Origin: Prevotella falsenii DSM 22864 = JCM 15124
GTDB taxonomy: Bacteria; Bacteroidota; Bacteroidia; Bacteroidales; Bacteroidaceae
Direction of reading: 5' to 3'
Assembly (NCBI RefSeq): GCF_000613945.1
Contig: NZ_BAJY01000016.1
Span: 1 to 55,597, forward strand
DNA: 55,597 bases
Shown here: piece by piece, positions 27,429-37,680 of the stretch
Layout: every line of letters begins with the position of its first letter
How positions within the stretch are numbered: position 1 is the first letter of the stretch
The notes under the pieces: generated by a model
What the model was told of the DNA's origin: nothing
The model's database searches: none
Seen by the model: the letters and a program-made list of their open reading frames with translations, nothing else
Translations under genes and position numbers: made by a program

Positions 27429-28997
27429 TTAAAATTCGCTGGTGAAGTGGAACTTAATTTCTTTAAAGTCTTGCTGTGCCATACTGAGCACATAACCGGA
27501 GTCGGCAAGGAATACATCTCGTCCTTCAATGTCTTTTGCCATATACTGGTATTTTCGCTTTTTGAAACTTTCAAGTGCTTCGGGGGCTTCAGCCTCAATC
27601 CAACAAGCCTTGTGCAGGTGGACAGGTTCCCAACGACACTTGGCGTTATATTCGTGTTCCAAGCGATATTGTATAACTTCAAACTGGAGTTGCCCTACTG
27701 TTCCAACGATGCGACGGTTGTTAAACTGATTGACAAATAGCTGTGCCACACCTTCGTTCATAAGCTGCTCCAATCCCTTTTGGAATTGTTTCGCCTTCAT
27801 TGGGTCGTCGTTTTCAATGTATTTGAACAACTCCGGCGAGAAGCTCGGTAGTCCGCGGAAGTGCAAATCTTCTCCTTCTGTCAGCGTATCACCTATTTTG
27901 AACACGCCCCCGGTGTCGGGCAAACCTACAATATCGCCGGGATAGGCTTCATCGACGGTACTTTTGCGCTGTGCCATAAACTGCGTTGGCGACGAAAACC
28001 GAAGTGTCTTGCCGTTTCTGACGTGGAGATAGGGCTGATTACGCTCAAATCTTCCCGAGCAAACTTTGCAGAAAGCAATACAGCTACGGTGGTTGGGGTC
28101 GATATTTGCCGTAATTTTAAAGATGAAACCGCTGAACTTCTTTTCTGCAGGTTCTACCATTCGTTCCTCTGCCATCGTAGGTTTCGGACTCGGTGCGATA
28201 CGTACGAAGCAGTTCAGAAGCTCTTGTACACCGAAGTTGTTTAAAGCCGAACCGAAGAAAACAGGTGCCACTTCGGCAGCACGATAGGTATCTACATTAA
28301 ATTCAGGATAAACTCCGTCTACCAATTCAAGGTCGGAACGCAGCTGTTTGGCAAAGTCTTCGCCTACACGGGTGGCAAGTTCTTCATCGTCTAACTTCAC
28401 TTCTACCGTTTCCGTTACACGTTGCTTGTTAGGCGTAAATAAGTTTAAGTTCTGCTCGAAAATGTTGTAGACGCCTTTAAAACGTTGTCCCTGCCCAATC
28501 GGCCATGAAAGCGGACGCACACTAATCTGCAGTTCCTCTTCCAATTCGTCGAGCAATTCGAATGGGTCGCGACCTTCACGGTCCATCTTATTAATAAATA
28601 TGATAACCGGTGTGTTGCGCATACGGCACACCTCCATCAGCTTTCGGGTCTGCGTTTCCACACCCTTTGCCGAGTCTACAACAATAATAGCCGAGTCTAC
28701 GGCAGTCAGTGTGCGGTATGTATCTTCTGCAAAGTCTTGGTGTCCGGGGGTGTCTAAGATGTTCACCTTATAGCCTTTATAGTCGAACTCCATAACCGAA
28801 GTGGAAACCGAGATACCACGTTGTTTCTCAATATCCATCCAGTCGGACGTTGCCGTTTTCTTTATCTTGTTGCTTTTAACAGCCCCTGCCACTTGAATTT
28901 GTCCACCAAAGAGAAGGAATTTCTCGGTAAGCGTTGTCTTACCGGCGTCCGGGTGAGAAATAATGGCAAAGGTTCTTCTGCGTTCTATCTCGTTCAT
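27429..28997 (-). CDS. prfC: Peptide chain release factor 3
   Basis: A 522-residue translational GTPase that recycles RF1/RF2 from the ribosome. The start at 28997 gives [22 protein letters not shown]; a longer in-frame start at 29090 overlaps rfbD and was rejected. Seen motifs: G1 HPDAGKTT (15-22), G3 DTPGHQDF, G4 NKMD. RF3 features include [13 protein letters not shown] and the C-terminal domain [17 protein letters not shown]. It is last in the minus-strand operon. Confidence 0.94.
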   Translation of the reverse strand: MNEIERRRTFAIISHPDAGKTTLTEKFLLFGGQIQVAGAVKSNKIKKTATSDWMDIEKQRGISVSTSVMEFDYKGYKVNILDTPGHQDFAEDTYRTLTAVDSAIIVVDSAKGVETQTRKLMEVCRMRNTPVIIFINKMDREGRDPFELLDELEEELQISVRPLSWPIGQGQRFKGVYNIFEQNLNLFTPNKQRVTETVEVKLDDEELATRVGEDFAKQLRSDLELVDGVYPEFNVDTYRAAEVAPVFFGSALNNFGVQELLNCFVRIAPSPKPTMAEERMVEPAEKKFSGFIFKITANIDPNHRSCIAFCKVCSGRFERNQPYLHVRNGKTLRFSSPTQFMAQRKSTVDEAYPGDIVGLPDTGGVFKIGDTLTEGEDLHFRGLPSFSPELFKYIENDDPMKAKQFQKGLEQLMNEGVAQLFVNQFNNRRIVGTVGQLQFEVIQYRLEHEYNAKCRWEPVHLHKACWIEAEAPEALESFKKRKYQYMAKDIEGRDVFLADSGYVLSMAQQDFKEIKFHFTSEF

Positions 28998-29038
28998 AAA
29001 AATATTGTTCGTTGTCTTTTTCGAGCGAAAACTCGTTT

Positions 29039-29920
29039 TTATACTTCTTTCATCAGGTTCTCCATGCACTTCTTCAAGCTGTCTGCCCAATATGGAACAT
29101 TCGTGCCAAACGTTTCTTTAATCTTTGTTTTGTCGAAAACCGAATAGGCAGGGCGTTTCACAGGCGAAGGAAACTCGTCGCTGTGGCACGGCTGAATGTT
29201 GCAAGCAGTGTTGCCGGCGAGTTCTGCAATCTTCTTTGCGAAATCGTACCAGCTGCAAACTCCCTCGTTCGAAAAGTGGTAAATGCCGGTATTGCCTTCG
29301 TATTTTCTGTTCTCAACAATATCAAAGATAGCATTCGCCAAGTCCACAGCGTATGTTGGCGTGCCACATTGGTCGAACACAACTTTTAGTTCGGGCTTCG
29401 TAGCAGTAAGGTTCATCATTGTTTTTACGAAGTTTTTGCCAAATTCGCCATATAGCCAAGCCGTTCTAATAATAATATACTTGCCCCCGACAGCTTGTAT
29501 TTTCTCTTCTCCGTGTAGCTTTGTCAGCCCGTAAACACCCGTTGGCGTTCCCTTTTGGTCTTCTTTACACGGTGTGTTATAAGGGTCTCCGCCGAATACA
29601 TAGTCCGTACTTACGTGAACCAACAGTCCGTTTACCTCCTTCATAGCCTTTGCAAGGTTCTCCGGAGCCGTAGCATTTAAAGTTTCAACAATATCTCCGG
29701 CAGTTTCGGCAGCGTCCACATTTGTCCACGCAGCACAGTTTATAATACATTGTATATTGTGCTCTTTCACGCTTTTGCGTATGTCTTCGAGGTTTGTTAT
29801 ATCAAGTTTCTCGTAACCGTCGCATACATCTGTGAAAATATAGTTGTCTTTGCTTTGTCTTGAAACCACCTGAATGGTGTTGCCCAACATTCCGTTTGCA
29901 CCTGTTACTAATATGTTCAT
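29039..29920 (-). CDS. rfbD: dTDP-4-dehydrorhamnose reductase
   Basis: A 293-residue SDR-fold enzyme making dTDP-L-rhamnose for surface polysaccharide. NAD(P)-binding GANGMLG is at about 7-13 and the catalytic group is ST(D)YVF with YGLTKLHGE (YxxxK). The start at 29920 gives [10 protein letters not shown]; the longer frame to 30007 overlaps the DUF4924 gene. It is 41 bp upstream of prfC in the same operon. Other rfb genes are not in the window. Confidence 0.92.
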   Translation of the reverse strand: MNILVTGANGMLGNTIQVVSRQSKDNYIFTDVCDGYEKLDITNLEDIRKSVKEHNIQCIINCAAWTNVDAAETAGDIVETLNATAPENLAKAMKEVNGLLVHVSTDYVFGGDPYNTPCKEDQKGTPTGVYGLTKLHGEEKIQAVGGKYIIIRTAWLYGEFGKNFVKTMMNLTATKPELKVVFDQCGTPTYAVDLANAIFDIVENRKYEGNTGIYHFSNEGVCSWYDFAKKIAELAGNTACNIQPCHSDEFPSPVKRPAYSVFDKTKIKETFGTNVPYWADSLKKCMENLMKEV

Positions 29921-29945
29921 ATCTTCTTTAAATACTTGTTCTTCC

Positions 29946-30551
29946 TTAATCTTCAAACTGTAATCCTTCGGTTTTGTCCTTTTGATAGTAGTCTGAAAGC
30001 ATACCAATAAGCGTTGTTATCTCTTTTACGGCAGTTTCGGTCTCTCTGCTTATTTCTTTTTTCTGCAACCGAAGCATCATCACGCCGTAGAGAACATCGA
30101 AACACGTTTCCACTTCGCTATGCCCAAGGTTGGTTGCTATCTCTTTTAAATTTGCCTCGTTCTTGCGCGCCATTCTATCTGCGACTTGCTTTGTCTTGCC
30201 ACGAAGCTCCACGATAAAAGGCAAAACACGATAGTATTCAGCCGAATAGAAGGGGAATTTGGAAGAAGCAAGCAGTTGTGTATGAAGCTCTGTAAGTGCC
30301 TGCATTACGACTTTGTTTATCTGCAAATGTCCATTTTCGCGGCAACCTTCCTGATTCATCATTCTTACCAAGTCGCCAAACCAGTCTTCTTCTTCCTCTT
30401 TCTGTTCGTCGGTATAATCAAATTTGTCTATATATTCTTTACGAATCCTTGTCAGCGAGCACCCGTAGACACGTATAATGTCTTCGATTTGCCACATATA
30501 AAGCAAGTATTCGGCAATACTTTTCTTTCTTAATTCCTTAGCAACAAACAT
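29946..30551 (-). CDS. DUF4924 family protein
   Basis: A 201-residue soluble helical protein starting MFVAKELRKKSIAEYLLYMWQIEDIIR, the typical opening of this Bacteroidetes family. No signal peptide or catalytic motif is seen. A longer start at 30611 adds a hydrophobic leader from spacer DNA and was rejected. The gene order lysE-DUF4924-rfbD appears to be common in this phylum, but the function is unknown. Confidence 0.8.
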   Translation of the reverse strand: MFVAKELRKKSIAEYLLYMWQIEDIIRVYGCSLTRIRKEYIDKFDYTDEQKEEEEDWFGDLVRMMNQEGCRENGHLQINKVVMQALTELHTQLLASSKFPFYSAEYYRVLPFIVELRGKTKQVADRMARKNEANLKEIATNLGHSEVETCFDVLYGVMMLRLQKKEISRETETAVKEITTLIGMLSDYYQKDKTEGLQFED

Positions 30552-30567
30552 ATATGATATGTCTTTA

Positions 30568-31248
30568 TTAATAATAAGAAGGCAAGTGATAAAGATTAAA
30601 CACTGTACCAATTAACACTATGAGCGAGAAAATAATAACCACCGAACCGATAATTCTGTTGATTATCAAAATTCCGTTCATATTGAATATATCGTGAATT
30701 TTGTTTATAAGCCACGTCAGACCATACCACCAAAGCAACGCTCCTAACGGTATGGAGGCCAAGCCGATGCCCATTTCAACAGGGCGAGAGGGCTGTATAA
30801 AGGCAAATTGCGCAAAGGTGGCAATGAAGAGGAACATTATCATTGGATTAGAAAAAGTAACAAGGAATGCCGTCAGCCCGTTGTGAAACAGCGTTCCCTT
30901 TGTTTTTCCGCTCTGATGCATCTTCTTGGTAGGGTCTGACATAAAGCAGTAAATACCGAAAAGCATTAGAATAACACTTCCTGAAATCTGCAAAATAAAC
31001 TGATTGGCGGGGTTTTGCAACGGCTCCATAATAAAACTCATACCGAAGCCCACTATCAAAGCATAGATGATGTCGCTGATAGCAGCTCCAACACCAGTTA
31101 TAAAACCGTACCATCGTCCTTTGTTCAGTGTTCTCTGAATACACAAAATACCTACCGGTCCCATTGGCGCCGAGGCAATGATACCTATCAATATACCTTT
31201 AAAGATGAAATCAAGTATATCTAATTGGATTGGAAAAGGCATGTTCAT
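30568..31248 (-). CDS. LysE-family amino-acid exporter
   Basis: A 226-residue inner-membrane protein with six hydrophobic segments. The LysE hallmark SAPMGPVGILCIQRTLNKG is near residue 28-46, with GVGAAISDIIYA shortly after. The start at 31248 (MNMPFPIQLD) avoids seven extra residues. Family members export amino acids or similar solutes; the substrate is not predictable. It is first in the minus-strand operon and divergent from the ROK kinase. Confidence 0.85.
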   Translation of the reverse strand: MNMPFPIQLDILDFIFKGILIGIIASAPMGPVGILCIQRTLNKGRWYGFITGVGAAISDIIYALIVGFGMSFIMEPLQNPANQFILQISGSVILMLFGIYCFMSDPTKKMHQSGKTKGTLFHNGLTAFLVTFSNPMIMFLFIATFAQFAFIQPSRPVEMGIGLASIPLGALLWWYGLTWLINKIHDIFNMNGILIINRIIGSVVIIFSLIVLIGTVFNLYHLPSYY

Positions 31249-31305
31249 ATTTTGACTGCAAAATTGCAAAAATTATATGGAATAAGCAAATTTACTCACT
31301 AAAAG

Positions 31306-31336
31306 TTTGTCGTATTCGGCTTTTTTCATAACTTTG
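31306..31336 (+). promoter_or_regulatory. Promoter of the ROK kinase gene
   Basis: TTTG at 31306-31309 and TAACTTTG at 31329-31336, 19 bp apart, 30 bp before the start codon. Confidence 0.65.
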
Positions 31337-31366
31337 CCTTCCTAATTAAACAATAAAATATATAAA

Positions 31367-32347
31367 ATGATAGACGTACAAGAGCTTAAACCATTCGTTA
31401 TAGGATTGGATTTGGGAGGCACGAACTCTGTTTTCGGCATAGTAGACCAACGTGGTCAGGTACTTGGAACCACATCAATAAAAACCCAAAGTTATAAAAC
31501 CGTTGAGGATTTTGTAGATGCAGGCATCGAAGTGCTGAAGCCTATTGTTGCTAAGGTAGGAGGAATCAGCCAGATTAAGGCAATGGGAATAGGTGCGCCT
31601 AATGGCAATTTCTATCGCGGAACCATCGAGAATGCTGCAAACTTGGTTTGGGCACACGATTGTGTTGTGCCATTGGCAGATATGTTTTCAGAGCGTTTGG
31701 GCATACCCGTAGGTCTTACCAACGATGCCAATGCTGCAGCAATAGGCGAAATGCAATACGGTGTAGCAAGGGGAATGAAAGACTTTATCATGATAACGCT
31801 TGGCACAGGCGTCGGTTCGGGCATTGTTGTGAACGGACAAATGGTTTATGGTTCTGACGGTTTTGCAGGCGAACTCGGACACGTTACAATGGTACGTGGC
31901 GAAGAAGGGCGTTCTTGCGGTTGTGGCAGAAAGGGCTGCTTGGAGGCTTATTGCTCGGCTACGGGTGTGGCGCGCACGGCTCGCGAGTTCTTGCAGAAGT
32001 CGAAAGAACCATCGTTGCTTCGTGAGATAAACATTGAGGAAGTAACATCGCTCGACGTGTCGATTGCTGCCGGAAAGGGCGACAAGCTGGCTTTGGATAT
32101 ATTTGACTTTACGGGCGACATGCTTGGAGCTGCTTGTGCCGACTTTGCAAGTTTTACTTCGCCGGAGGCTTTCGTATTCTTTGGCGGTTTGACAAAAGCA
32201 GGCGACTTGCTTATGAACCCCATCAAGACCGCCTACGCAAAGTACGTACTGCCTACTTACAGGGATAATGTGAAGTTCCTTGTAAGCTCGCTCGACGATG
32301 CTGCCGCCGCCGTTTTGGGCGCATCGGCTATTGGTTGGGAGATGTAA
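31367..32347 (+). CDS. ROK family sugar kinase, probably glucokinase
   Basis: A 326-residue cytosolic kinase. Phosphate-binding DLGGTN is at 15-20, catalytic Asp in TNDANAAA (118-125), sugar-binding ELGH at 169-172 and the zinc motif CGCGRKGC at 184-191. There is no N-terminal helix-turn-helix, so it is a kinase and not a repressor. Glucose is the likely substrate, but other hexoses or N-acetyl sugars are possible. It has its own promoter and terminator. Confidence 0.88.
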   Translation: MIDVQELKPFVIGLDLGGTNSVFGIVDQRGQVLGTTSIKTQSYKTVEDFVDAGIEVLKPIVAKVGGISQIKAMGIGAPNGNFYRGTIENAANLVWAHDCVVPLADMFSERLGIPVGLTNDANAAAIGEMQYGVARGMKDFIMITLGTGVGSGIVVNGQMVYGSDGFAGELGHVTMVRGEEGRSCGCGRKGCLEAYCSATGVARTAREFLQKSKEPSLLREINIEEVTSLDVSIAAGKGDKLALDIFDFTGDMLGAACADFASFTSPEAFVFFGGLTKAGDLLMNPIKTAYAKYVLPTYRDNVKFLVSSLDDAAAAVLGASAIGWEM

Positions 32348-32369
32348 TCCGAACTATAATATTACCATA

Positions 32370-32403
32370 AAGGCGTTGCACTGACATTGCAACGCCTTTT
32401 TTA
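32370..32403 (+). terminator. Terminator of the ROK kinase gene
   Basis: AAGGCGTTGCA pairs with TGCAACGCCTT around a 7-nt loop and is followed by TTTTATTTTT. Confidence 0.85.
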
Positions 32404-32522
32404 TTTTTGCACAGACCGATAATTGGTTTGCCCGACAGATTATGCGGATAAGCCTGTCGTATTGTTTTTCGGAATGGAGGAAGTCTTTTAGAAACGGTTC
32501 TGCTTTGCCACCATCTTCCTTT

Positions 32523-32818
32523 TTATAATGTGAGTTCGGCATAAGAAAGCAGATGAAGCGAGTAATCTTGTTGATGTTTTTAAGCAAGTTCTTTAACAAA
32601 ACAATGAGAGATTTTCTGTCTGATTTTGTAAAGATAATTCTGTTAAAAAGTGATATAATCGCTTTGGCGTTGCGAAACCGTAGGTTTAACAACGCAAAAC
32701 CTACGGTTTTACCGTGCAAAACCTACGGTTTTGGAATGCCAAACAATAGGTTTTGCAATGCGTTGATAGCGAGATAGTTACGCAACAGCTATTCTTGCGA
32801 AAAATGTTTACGTTTTTA
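32523..32818 (-). repeat. 22-bp-period palindrome element, copy F, with extended flank
   Basis: Minus orientation. The core (32624-32818) has four modules and both conserved flanks. The left extension (32523-32623) resembles that of copy H: both start TAATG(T/C)GA(G/T)TTCG and contain GTTTTTAA(G/A)CAAGT. The end at 32811-32818 (CGTTTTTA) runs into the 3' end of the TPR gene. Confidence 0.85.
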
Positions 32819-34970
32819 GCGCACTCAACATCAATATTTTGTCTACTTCTGTGATGCCGTTTTGCTCGAACATATAGCTGTCGTTGTCGAACTCTTCCTC
32901 TAATTTGGCGTCGGGGTGGTTTATTCTCCACTGCACGAAGTAGTTTTTTGCCTCGCTCGGATTGCCGTTCACCCAATGCGCGTAGGCAATGTTGAGCGCA
33001 TCGTCGGGTAGCGGGTCGGTTTCCGTGAGTGCGTTGTAGATGTGCAAAGCCTTTTCTCCGTTGCCGTTGCAGATAAGCGTCCACGCCAAAAGACGCTTTA
33101 TTCGGTTATCCGTTTCGTCGCTTAGGTCGAGTTCGTACGCTTTGTTCAGTGCCGTTTTCGTATCGCCTGTGGCTATCAGACAAAGACAATAGTTTATGGC
33201 GTATGGCTTAACGTCGGGCAGAAGTTCGCACAACCTGCCGTAACAGTGCAAGCCGAGTCCGTAGTCCTTGCGTTTCAGGGCAAAAGCCCCTGCTGTTTTC
33301 AGCACCCAAGTGTTGTCGGGCTCTGTGCCAATTGCTCTCAAGAAGTGTTCCAAGGCTTCGTTTTTGTGCCCTTCGCGTTCGGCTTTTAGCCCCATAAACA
33401 CCTGATAGGTAGCTGTTTCGCTGTAAAAGAGTTCGAGTATTTCGTCTAAATCGTCTTCGCGCTTGTGTTTGTGCAGGAACATCGACAAAGACATTTTAGG
33501 CTCGATATAGGTTTCTTTCACGAACAAATCGTGCATCATAAAGAACGCCTTATAGCTGCCGCTCTTCTTGAAAGGGTTGGCAATGTCTTTGTTGAACGCT
33601 AATTTTACCTCGAAAAAGCGGTACAAATCCTGTATGTAAAGGCGACGAAGGAAATCGGGTGTATAGTCTGACGGTTCCGAAACGGGCAGTACGATGCCGT
33701 CGCCCGACTTTATCACTTCCAATATATTGGCCGGTAACTGGTTGATTATCTGCGCTATGGTGAGTGCAAGCGAATATTTGTCCGACTCGCAGAAAAGCCC
33801 TTGCTCCGTCATTTTATCGAGAACCGAACTGTCGCCGAGCTTTTGTGCCACCTCTTTCAGCCCGGGGTGGTGGGCACTGAACGGCATAAACCAGTTGGCA
33901 ATATGGTCGAAAAAGGGGAAACGTTTCATCTTGCTGAAACCTCCGAAGTAGATGTCGGAACCTTGTTGCTGCATCTTCATCATCTTCTGAATGCTCTCCT
34001 CCATCATCTCCATCTTGCGTTCGTCGGCATCGGGGTGCAGAATGTTTTCCAAAGGGTCGCCCTCTTTCTCTGTAATGCCGAAACGGTTGAACTGCAAGTC
34101 TGAATTTTTCATGATGTTGGGCATAATGTCGCGCTGTATCTTGTCGTTGTCGCGCTCGGCGTCCATGCAGTTGAACATCTGCTTTTGCAGGTTCAGCAGT
34201 TCGCGTTTCATATCCTCGTTGGTTATCAGTCCGTCCATAAGCGATGCCTGTTCCTTTACAAACAGTGGGTCATCGGTGAGCGACAGCACGCAGCCCACTA
34301 AGGCACGCTGGCGCACTTTCTCTTCTTGGGCGTGTCGGTAAACATTTACGAGGGTGGAAAACTTCTTCACATCGTAGATTGTCATCGTAGAAAGGGTGAT
34401 GGCACTTACGATAAGCATTTGGTCGGAAGCATCGATGGTGGGTGATGAGAGTAGGTCGGTGTAGAATTTGGCATCGTTTGCAGACCATTGGCGCGATACC
34501 AAAAGGGCATTGAAAAGGCGTTCTATGAAGGTTTGGTGGCGTTCGTAGAGTTCCGTTTCCTTGTTTTTTCGTTCCTCTTCGGGGACTAACGAGAGCATAG
34601 CAATGTCGGAAACGAAGTTTTCCAGCACAGAGTGCACGAAGCTATGACTGAGATTTAGCCAGTCGGCAGTGCGGAAAGCGTCAATGAAAGTAGGTTTGTT
34701 CTTGCAGTTCCAACTTAGCAGCAAGTTGGCAGTAACCTTGTAAAGCCGTTCCAAGAGCGAGTTGTAAAGTCCTTCGCGGGCAGGGTCTTTGAAACCCCGC
34801 AGCATATAGTCGCACATTAAATTGTAGTCGTTCGCAATGGCAATAAACTTGTCGTAGTCTGCCAACGAGGGCTTGCCGTCGTATATTGGCTGCAATACTT
34901 TAATGGCTTCGTCTAACTGTTTGGCACTTAAATGCTCGAAAGCAGTGCCAATATTCTTTTCTACGTTCAA
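32808..34970 (-). CDS. TPR-repeat protein, function unknown
   Basis: A 720-residue soluble protein with no signal peptide. The N-terminal half is helical and without a clear domain. A Met- and Gln-rich charged stretch lies at about 315-335 (MMEESIQKMMKMQQQ). The C-terminal 190 residues contain TPR-like helical pairs (EALEHFLRAIGTEPDNTWVLKTAG, GLGLHCYGRLCELLPD, ALHIYNALTETDPLPDDALNIAYAH). Probably a Bacteroidetes scaffold protein; partners are unknown. The last codons and the stop (AAA ACG TAA) coincide with the conserved end of repeat copy F. Confidence 0.75.
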   Translation of the reverse strand: MNVEKNIGTAFEHLSAKQLDEAIKVLQPIYDGKPSLADYDKFIAIANDYNLMCDYMLRGFKDPAREGLYNSLLERLYKVTANLLLSWNCKNKPTFIDAFRTADWLNLSHSFVHSVLENFVSDIAMLSLVPEEERKNKETELYERHQTFIERLFNALLVSRQWSANDAKFYTDLLSSPTIDASDQMLIVSAITLSTMTIYDVKKFSTLVNVYRHAQEEKVRQRALVGCVLSLTDDPLFVKEQASLMDGLITNEDMKRELLNLQKQMFNCMDAERDNDKIQRDIMPNIMKNSDLQFNRFGITEKEGDPLENILHPDADERKMEMMEESIQKMMKMQQQGSDIYFGGFSKMKRFPFFDHIANWFMPFSAHHPGLKEVAQKLGDSSVLDKMTEQGLFCESDKYSLALTIAQIINQLPANILEVIKSGDGIVLPVSEPSDYTPDFLRRLYIQDLYRFFEVKLAFNKDIANPFKKSGSYKAFFMMHDLFVKETYIEPKMSLSMFLHKHKREDDLDEILELFYSETATYQVFMGLKAEREGHKNEALEHFLRAIGTEPDNTWVLKTAGAFALKRKDYGLGLHCYGRLCELLPDVKPYAINYCLCLIATGDTKTALNKAYELDLSDETDNRIKRLLAWTLICNGNGEKALHIYNALTETDPLPDDALNIAYAHWVNGNPSEAKNYFVQWRINHPDAKLEEEFDNDSYMFEQNGITEVDKILMLSALKT

Positions 34971-35058
34971 TGCTGTGTCCTCTTTTGTTCTGTTTCTGCT
35001 GTGTTCCTATTCTGTTTCTATGGCGTTGTTGCCGGCTTGCAACCGTGCTCCGGACTTG

Positions 35059-35958
35059 TTATGGGATAAGATTTTTTGCCTTGTCGATGTCTTTTTCGCG
35101 TGGCATAATTACTCGTTTGTAGGTCATCTTGGGCAGTTTAGCCACCACTTTGTCGTCTACTTTCATGTATTTCTTGATGAGTGGCGCAAAGTATTGTACG
35201 GAATGACTGTTCAATAAGTCCACCGCCTTGTTGTAAGCAGCCTCGAAAGCACGCTGATGTTCTATTTTCGGATTGTTCACATAGACGATAGCACCGGGTA
35301 TGAAATTCTCTTTTACCGAGCTATATATTTCTCGGTTGCCCAAGAGCTTGGCTTGTGTGGTTTGCGGTTCGCTCGTCCAGATAGCGTCTATTTGGTTGTT
35401 GTTGAGCATTCTCAGACGGATAAAGATGTCGTTAATCTGCGAGCCGTAGAAGCTGGAATTAATGTCGTGGGCAGAGAAAACGCGTATCGTGAGGTATTGT
35501 ATTATGGAATTGAAAGTCAGACCGATAATCTTGTCGCCCAAGTCTTCCGGACTTTTCACGCCCGATTGCGGTGTTGCCAAGAGCTGCCAAGTAGCGTTTG
35601 TTTCGGTCATATAGTCGAGTACGACATGGTTTTCCTCTTTCAGGTGTTCCGCCCGAACAAGGTCTGTAACCGAAGCCTGTACGCGTCCGCGTTCCATAGC
35701 TGTGTCGCAATTCAGTTGCGATGAATATTCCTTCAGCCGAATGTCTATTTCATCGGGATTATACAGACTGCTATCTTTGAGCAAAAATATGGGCAGACAG
35801 TCCATTGTAGGCGTTACACCCACTTTGAACGCACGTGCATAGGCAACTTCCTCTACCTTATTTCTGCGCTTTTCGATTAGCGAATCTTCCTCTTCGGATA
35901 CTTGACAGCCAACCAATGCGATAGCTGCAAAGAGCAGCAAGTATTTTATTCTCTCCAT
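35059..35958 (-). CDS. Periplasmic substrate-binding-like lipoprotein
   Basis: A 299-residue protein with lipobox LFAAIALVGC (cysteine near residue 18). It has a type II solute-binding fold: VGVTPTMDCLPIFLL (first lobe), VQASVTDLVRAEHL, SPEDLGDKIIGLTFNSIIQYLTIRVF (second lobe), as in nitrate/thiamine-precursor binding proteins of the NMT1/SsuA type. No ABC permease or ATPase is adjacent, so the ligand and transporter are unknown. The start at 35958 is the only one giving a signal peptide; the long frame to 36216 overlaps radA. It is divergent from radA, with a possible -7 box (TACTTTTG, minus strand, 35966-35973). Confidence 0.78.
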   Translation of the reverse strand: MERIKYLLLFAAIALVGCQVSEEEDSLIEKRRNKVEEVAYARAFKVGVTPTMDCLPIFLLKDSSLYNPDEIDIRLKEYSSQLNCDTAMERGRVQASVTDLVRAEHLKEENHVVLDYMTETNATWQLLATPQSGVKSPEDLGDKIIGLTFNSIIQYLTIRVFSAHDINSSFYGSQINDIFIRLRMLNNNQIDAIWTSEPQTTQAKLLGNREIYSSVKENFIPGAIVYVNNPKIEHQRAFEAAYNKAVDLLNSHSVQYFAPLIKKYMKVDDKVVAKLPKMTYKRVIMPREKDIDKAKNLIP

Positions 35959-35982
35959 AATATTGCAAAAGTAAATAATAAT

Positions 35983-36014
35983 TTTGTAATAACGAAAAAA
36001 AAGAACTACTTTTG
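35983..36014 (+). promoter_or_regulatory. Promoter of radA
   Basis: TTTG at 35983-35986 and TACTTTTG at 36007-36014, 20 bp apart. The -7 box ends 10 bp before the ATG, so the leader is very short. Confidence 0.6.
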
Positions 36015-36024
36015 TAGTTAAATT

Positions 36025-37404
36025 ATGACAAAAGATAAAACAGCATACGTCTGCGATAACTGCGGACAGGAAAGTGCAAAATGGATTGGCAAATGTCCGA
36101 ACTGCGGACAGTGGAACACGTTCAAGCAAATCCGTATCGCCCCCAACACGGGGTTGAGTACGGGCGAAAAGTTGGTTACAAGCACATTTGGCGCACCGAA
36201 GCGCAACGTTCCGCAACCCCTCAATGCGGTGTCTTCGGCAGAAGAAATCCGTATCGACATGAAGGACAACGAGTTAAACCGTGTCCTCGGCGGTGGACTT
36301 GTGGTGGGCAGTATGGTGCTTATCGGGGGCGAACCCGGTATCGGAAAGAGCACGCTGATGCTGCAAACGTTGCTCGCCACTGCTCGAAAGGTGCTCTATG
36401 TAAGCGGTGAGGAAAGTCCGCAACAAATTAAGATGCGTGCATTGCGTATTGCCGAGACCATTCCGGATAACATCGTGATACTTTCGGAAACATCTGTTGA
36501 GAAGATATTCAGTTGTATCAAGGACGTTAAACCCGAACTATTGGTTGTGGACTCTATACAAACGATTGCAACAGAAACGGTTGCGAGCAGTGCCGGAAGT
36601 ATTACTCAAATACGGGAAAGTGCTGCTGCTTTGCTGCAATTAGCCAAATCGAGCGATATTCCCGTCATTCTTATCGGCCATATCAATAAGGAAGGTTCCA
36701 TTGCGGGGCCGAAAGTGCTGGAACATATCGTCGATACGGTGTTGCAATTCGAAGGCGACCAGCACTATATGTACCGCATTTTGCGCAGTATAAAGAACCG
36801 TTTCGGCTCTACTTCCGAACTTGGGATATACGAAATGCGCCAAAACGGCTTGCGTCCGGTAAGCAATCCGTCGGAATTGCTGCTCGCCGACACTCCCGAC
36901 GACCTATCGGGCGTTGCCATTTCGAGCACTATCGAGGGGGTGCGCCCCTTTCTTGTGGAAACGCAAGCCCTTGTTTCGTCGGCTGCTTACGGCACTCCGC
37001 AACGTTCGGCAACAGGTTTCGACCAGCGTCGCCTCAATATGCTGCTTGCCGTGCTTGAGAAACGCGTGGGCTTTAAGCTGATGCAGAAGGACGTTTTCCT
37101 GAATATTGCCGGCGGATTGCGCATTACCGACATGGCAATGGACTTGAGTGTGATAGCGGCAGTGCTGTCGTCGAATGTCGATACGCCCATCGAGGCAGGC
37201 TGGTGCATGGCAGGCGAAGTGGGATTAAGCGGCGAAGTGCGCCCCGTAAGTCGTATAGAGCAACGCATTGCCGAAGCCGAGAAGTTGGGTTTCAGCCATA
37301 TCATCATTCCAAAAAACAATGCTCAAGGCTTGAAAGGCAGATACAAGATAGCCACCCACCCCGTTGCGAAGGTGGAGGAAGCCTTGCGCCTGCTCTTCGG
37401 ATAA
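36025..37404 (+). CDS. radA: DNA repair protein RadA/Sms
   Basis: A 459-residue branch-migration ATPase of homologous recombination. Zinc cysteines are C10, C13, C24 and C27. Walker A GGEPGIGKST is at 101-110, the RadA signature KNRFG at 257-261, and a C-terminal Lon-like domain follows. Length matches E. coli RadA. Single-gene unit with a palindrome element (copy G) directly downstream. Confidence 0.95.
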   Translation: MTKDKTAYVCDNCGQESAKWIGKCPNCGQWNTFKQIRIAPNTGLSTGEKLVTSTFGAPKRNVPQPLNAVSSAEEIRIDMKDNELNRVLGGGLVVGSMVLIGGEPGIGKSTLMLQTLLATARKVLYVSGEESPQQIKMRALRIAETIPDNIVILSETSVEKIFSCIKDVKPELLVVDSIQTIATETVASSAGSITQIRESAAALLQLAKSSDIPVILIGHINKEGSIAGPKVLEHIVDTVLQFEGDQHYMYRILRSIKNRFGSTSELGIYEMRQNGLRPVSNPSELLLADTPDDLSGVAISSTIEGVRPFLVETQALVSSAAYGTPQRSATGFDQRRLNMLLAVLEKRVGFKLMQKDVFLNIAGGLRITDMAMDLSVIAAVLSSNVDTPIEAGWCMAGEVGLSGEVRPVSRIEQRIAEAEKLGFSHIIIPKNNAQGLKGRYKIATHPVAKVEEALRLLFG

Positions 37405-37421
37405 AGGGTCGGACAAGGCGA

Positions 37422-37617
37422 TAGAAGCGTAAATATTTTTCGCAAGCGTAGCTGTTGTGTAACCGTTTGTATGCCAATGCTTTGCGAAACCTATTGTTTT
37501 ACGTTTCAAAAGCGTAGGTTTTGCACGGTAAAAGCGTAGGTTTTGCGTTGCAAAACAGCCGCTTTTGCAATGCCAAATCGAAATTCTCGTTTTCCGTTTA
37601 AATAATCTTTACAAAAC
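37422..37617 (+). repeat. 22-bp-period palindrome element, copy G
   Basis: Plus orientation, four modules (centres CCTATTG, GCGTAGG, GCGTAGG, CAGCCGC); the right flank is slightly altered (CCGTTTAAATAATCTTTAC). Begins 18 bp after the radA stop. Confidence 0.85.
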
Positions 37618-37652
37618 AAAAAGGCTGATAGAGCGTTCTATCAGCCTTTTCG
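37618..37652 (-). terminator. Bidirectional terminator between radA and doxX
   Basis: GGCTGATAGA/TCTATCAGCC is a perfect 10-bp stem with TTTT on the plus side and TTTTTGTTTTG on the minus side. Confidence 0.8.
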
Positions 37653-37680
37653 TTGTATAATCGTAATGTATGTATCGTTT

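Noticed and set aside
32354..32719. 121-codon minus-strand ORF after the ROK kinase gene
   Set aside because: It translates the palindrome element (similar peptide at 42911-43210) and runs through the terminator of the kinase gene.
35959..36216. N-terminal extension of the substrate-binding lipoprotein
   Set aside because: It overlaps radA on the other strand and hides a clear lipoprotein signal peptide that starts at 35958.
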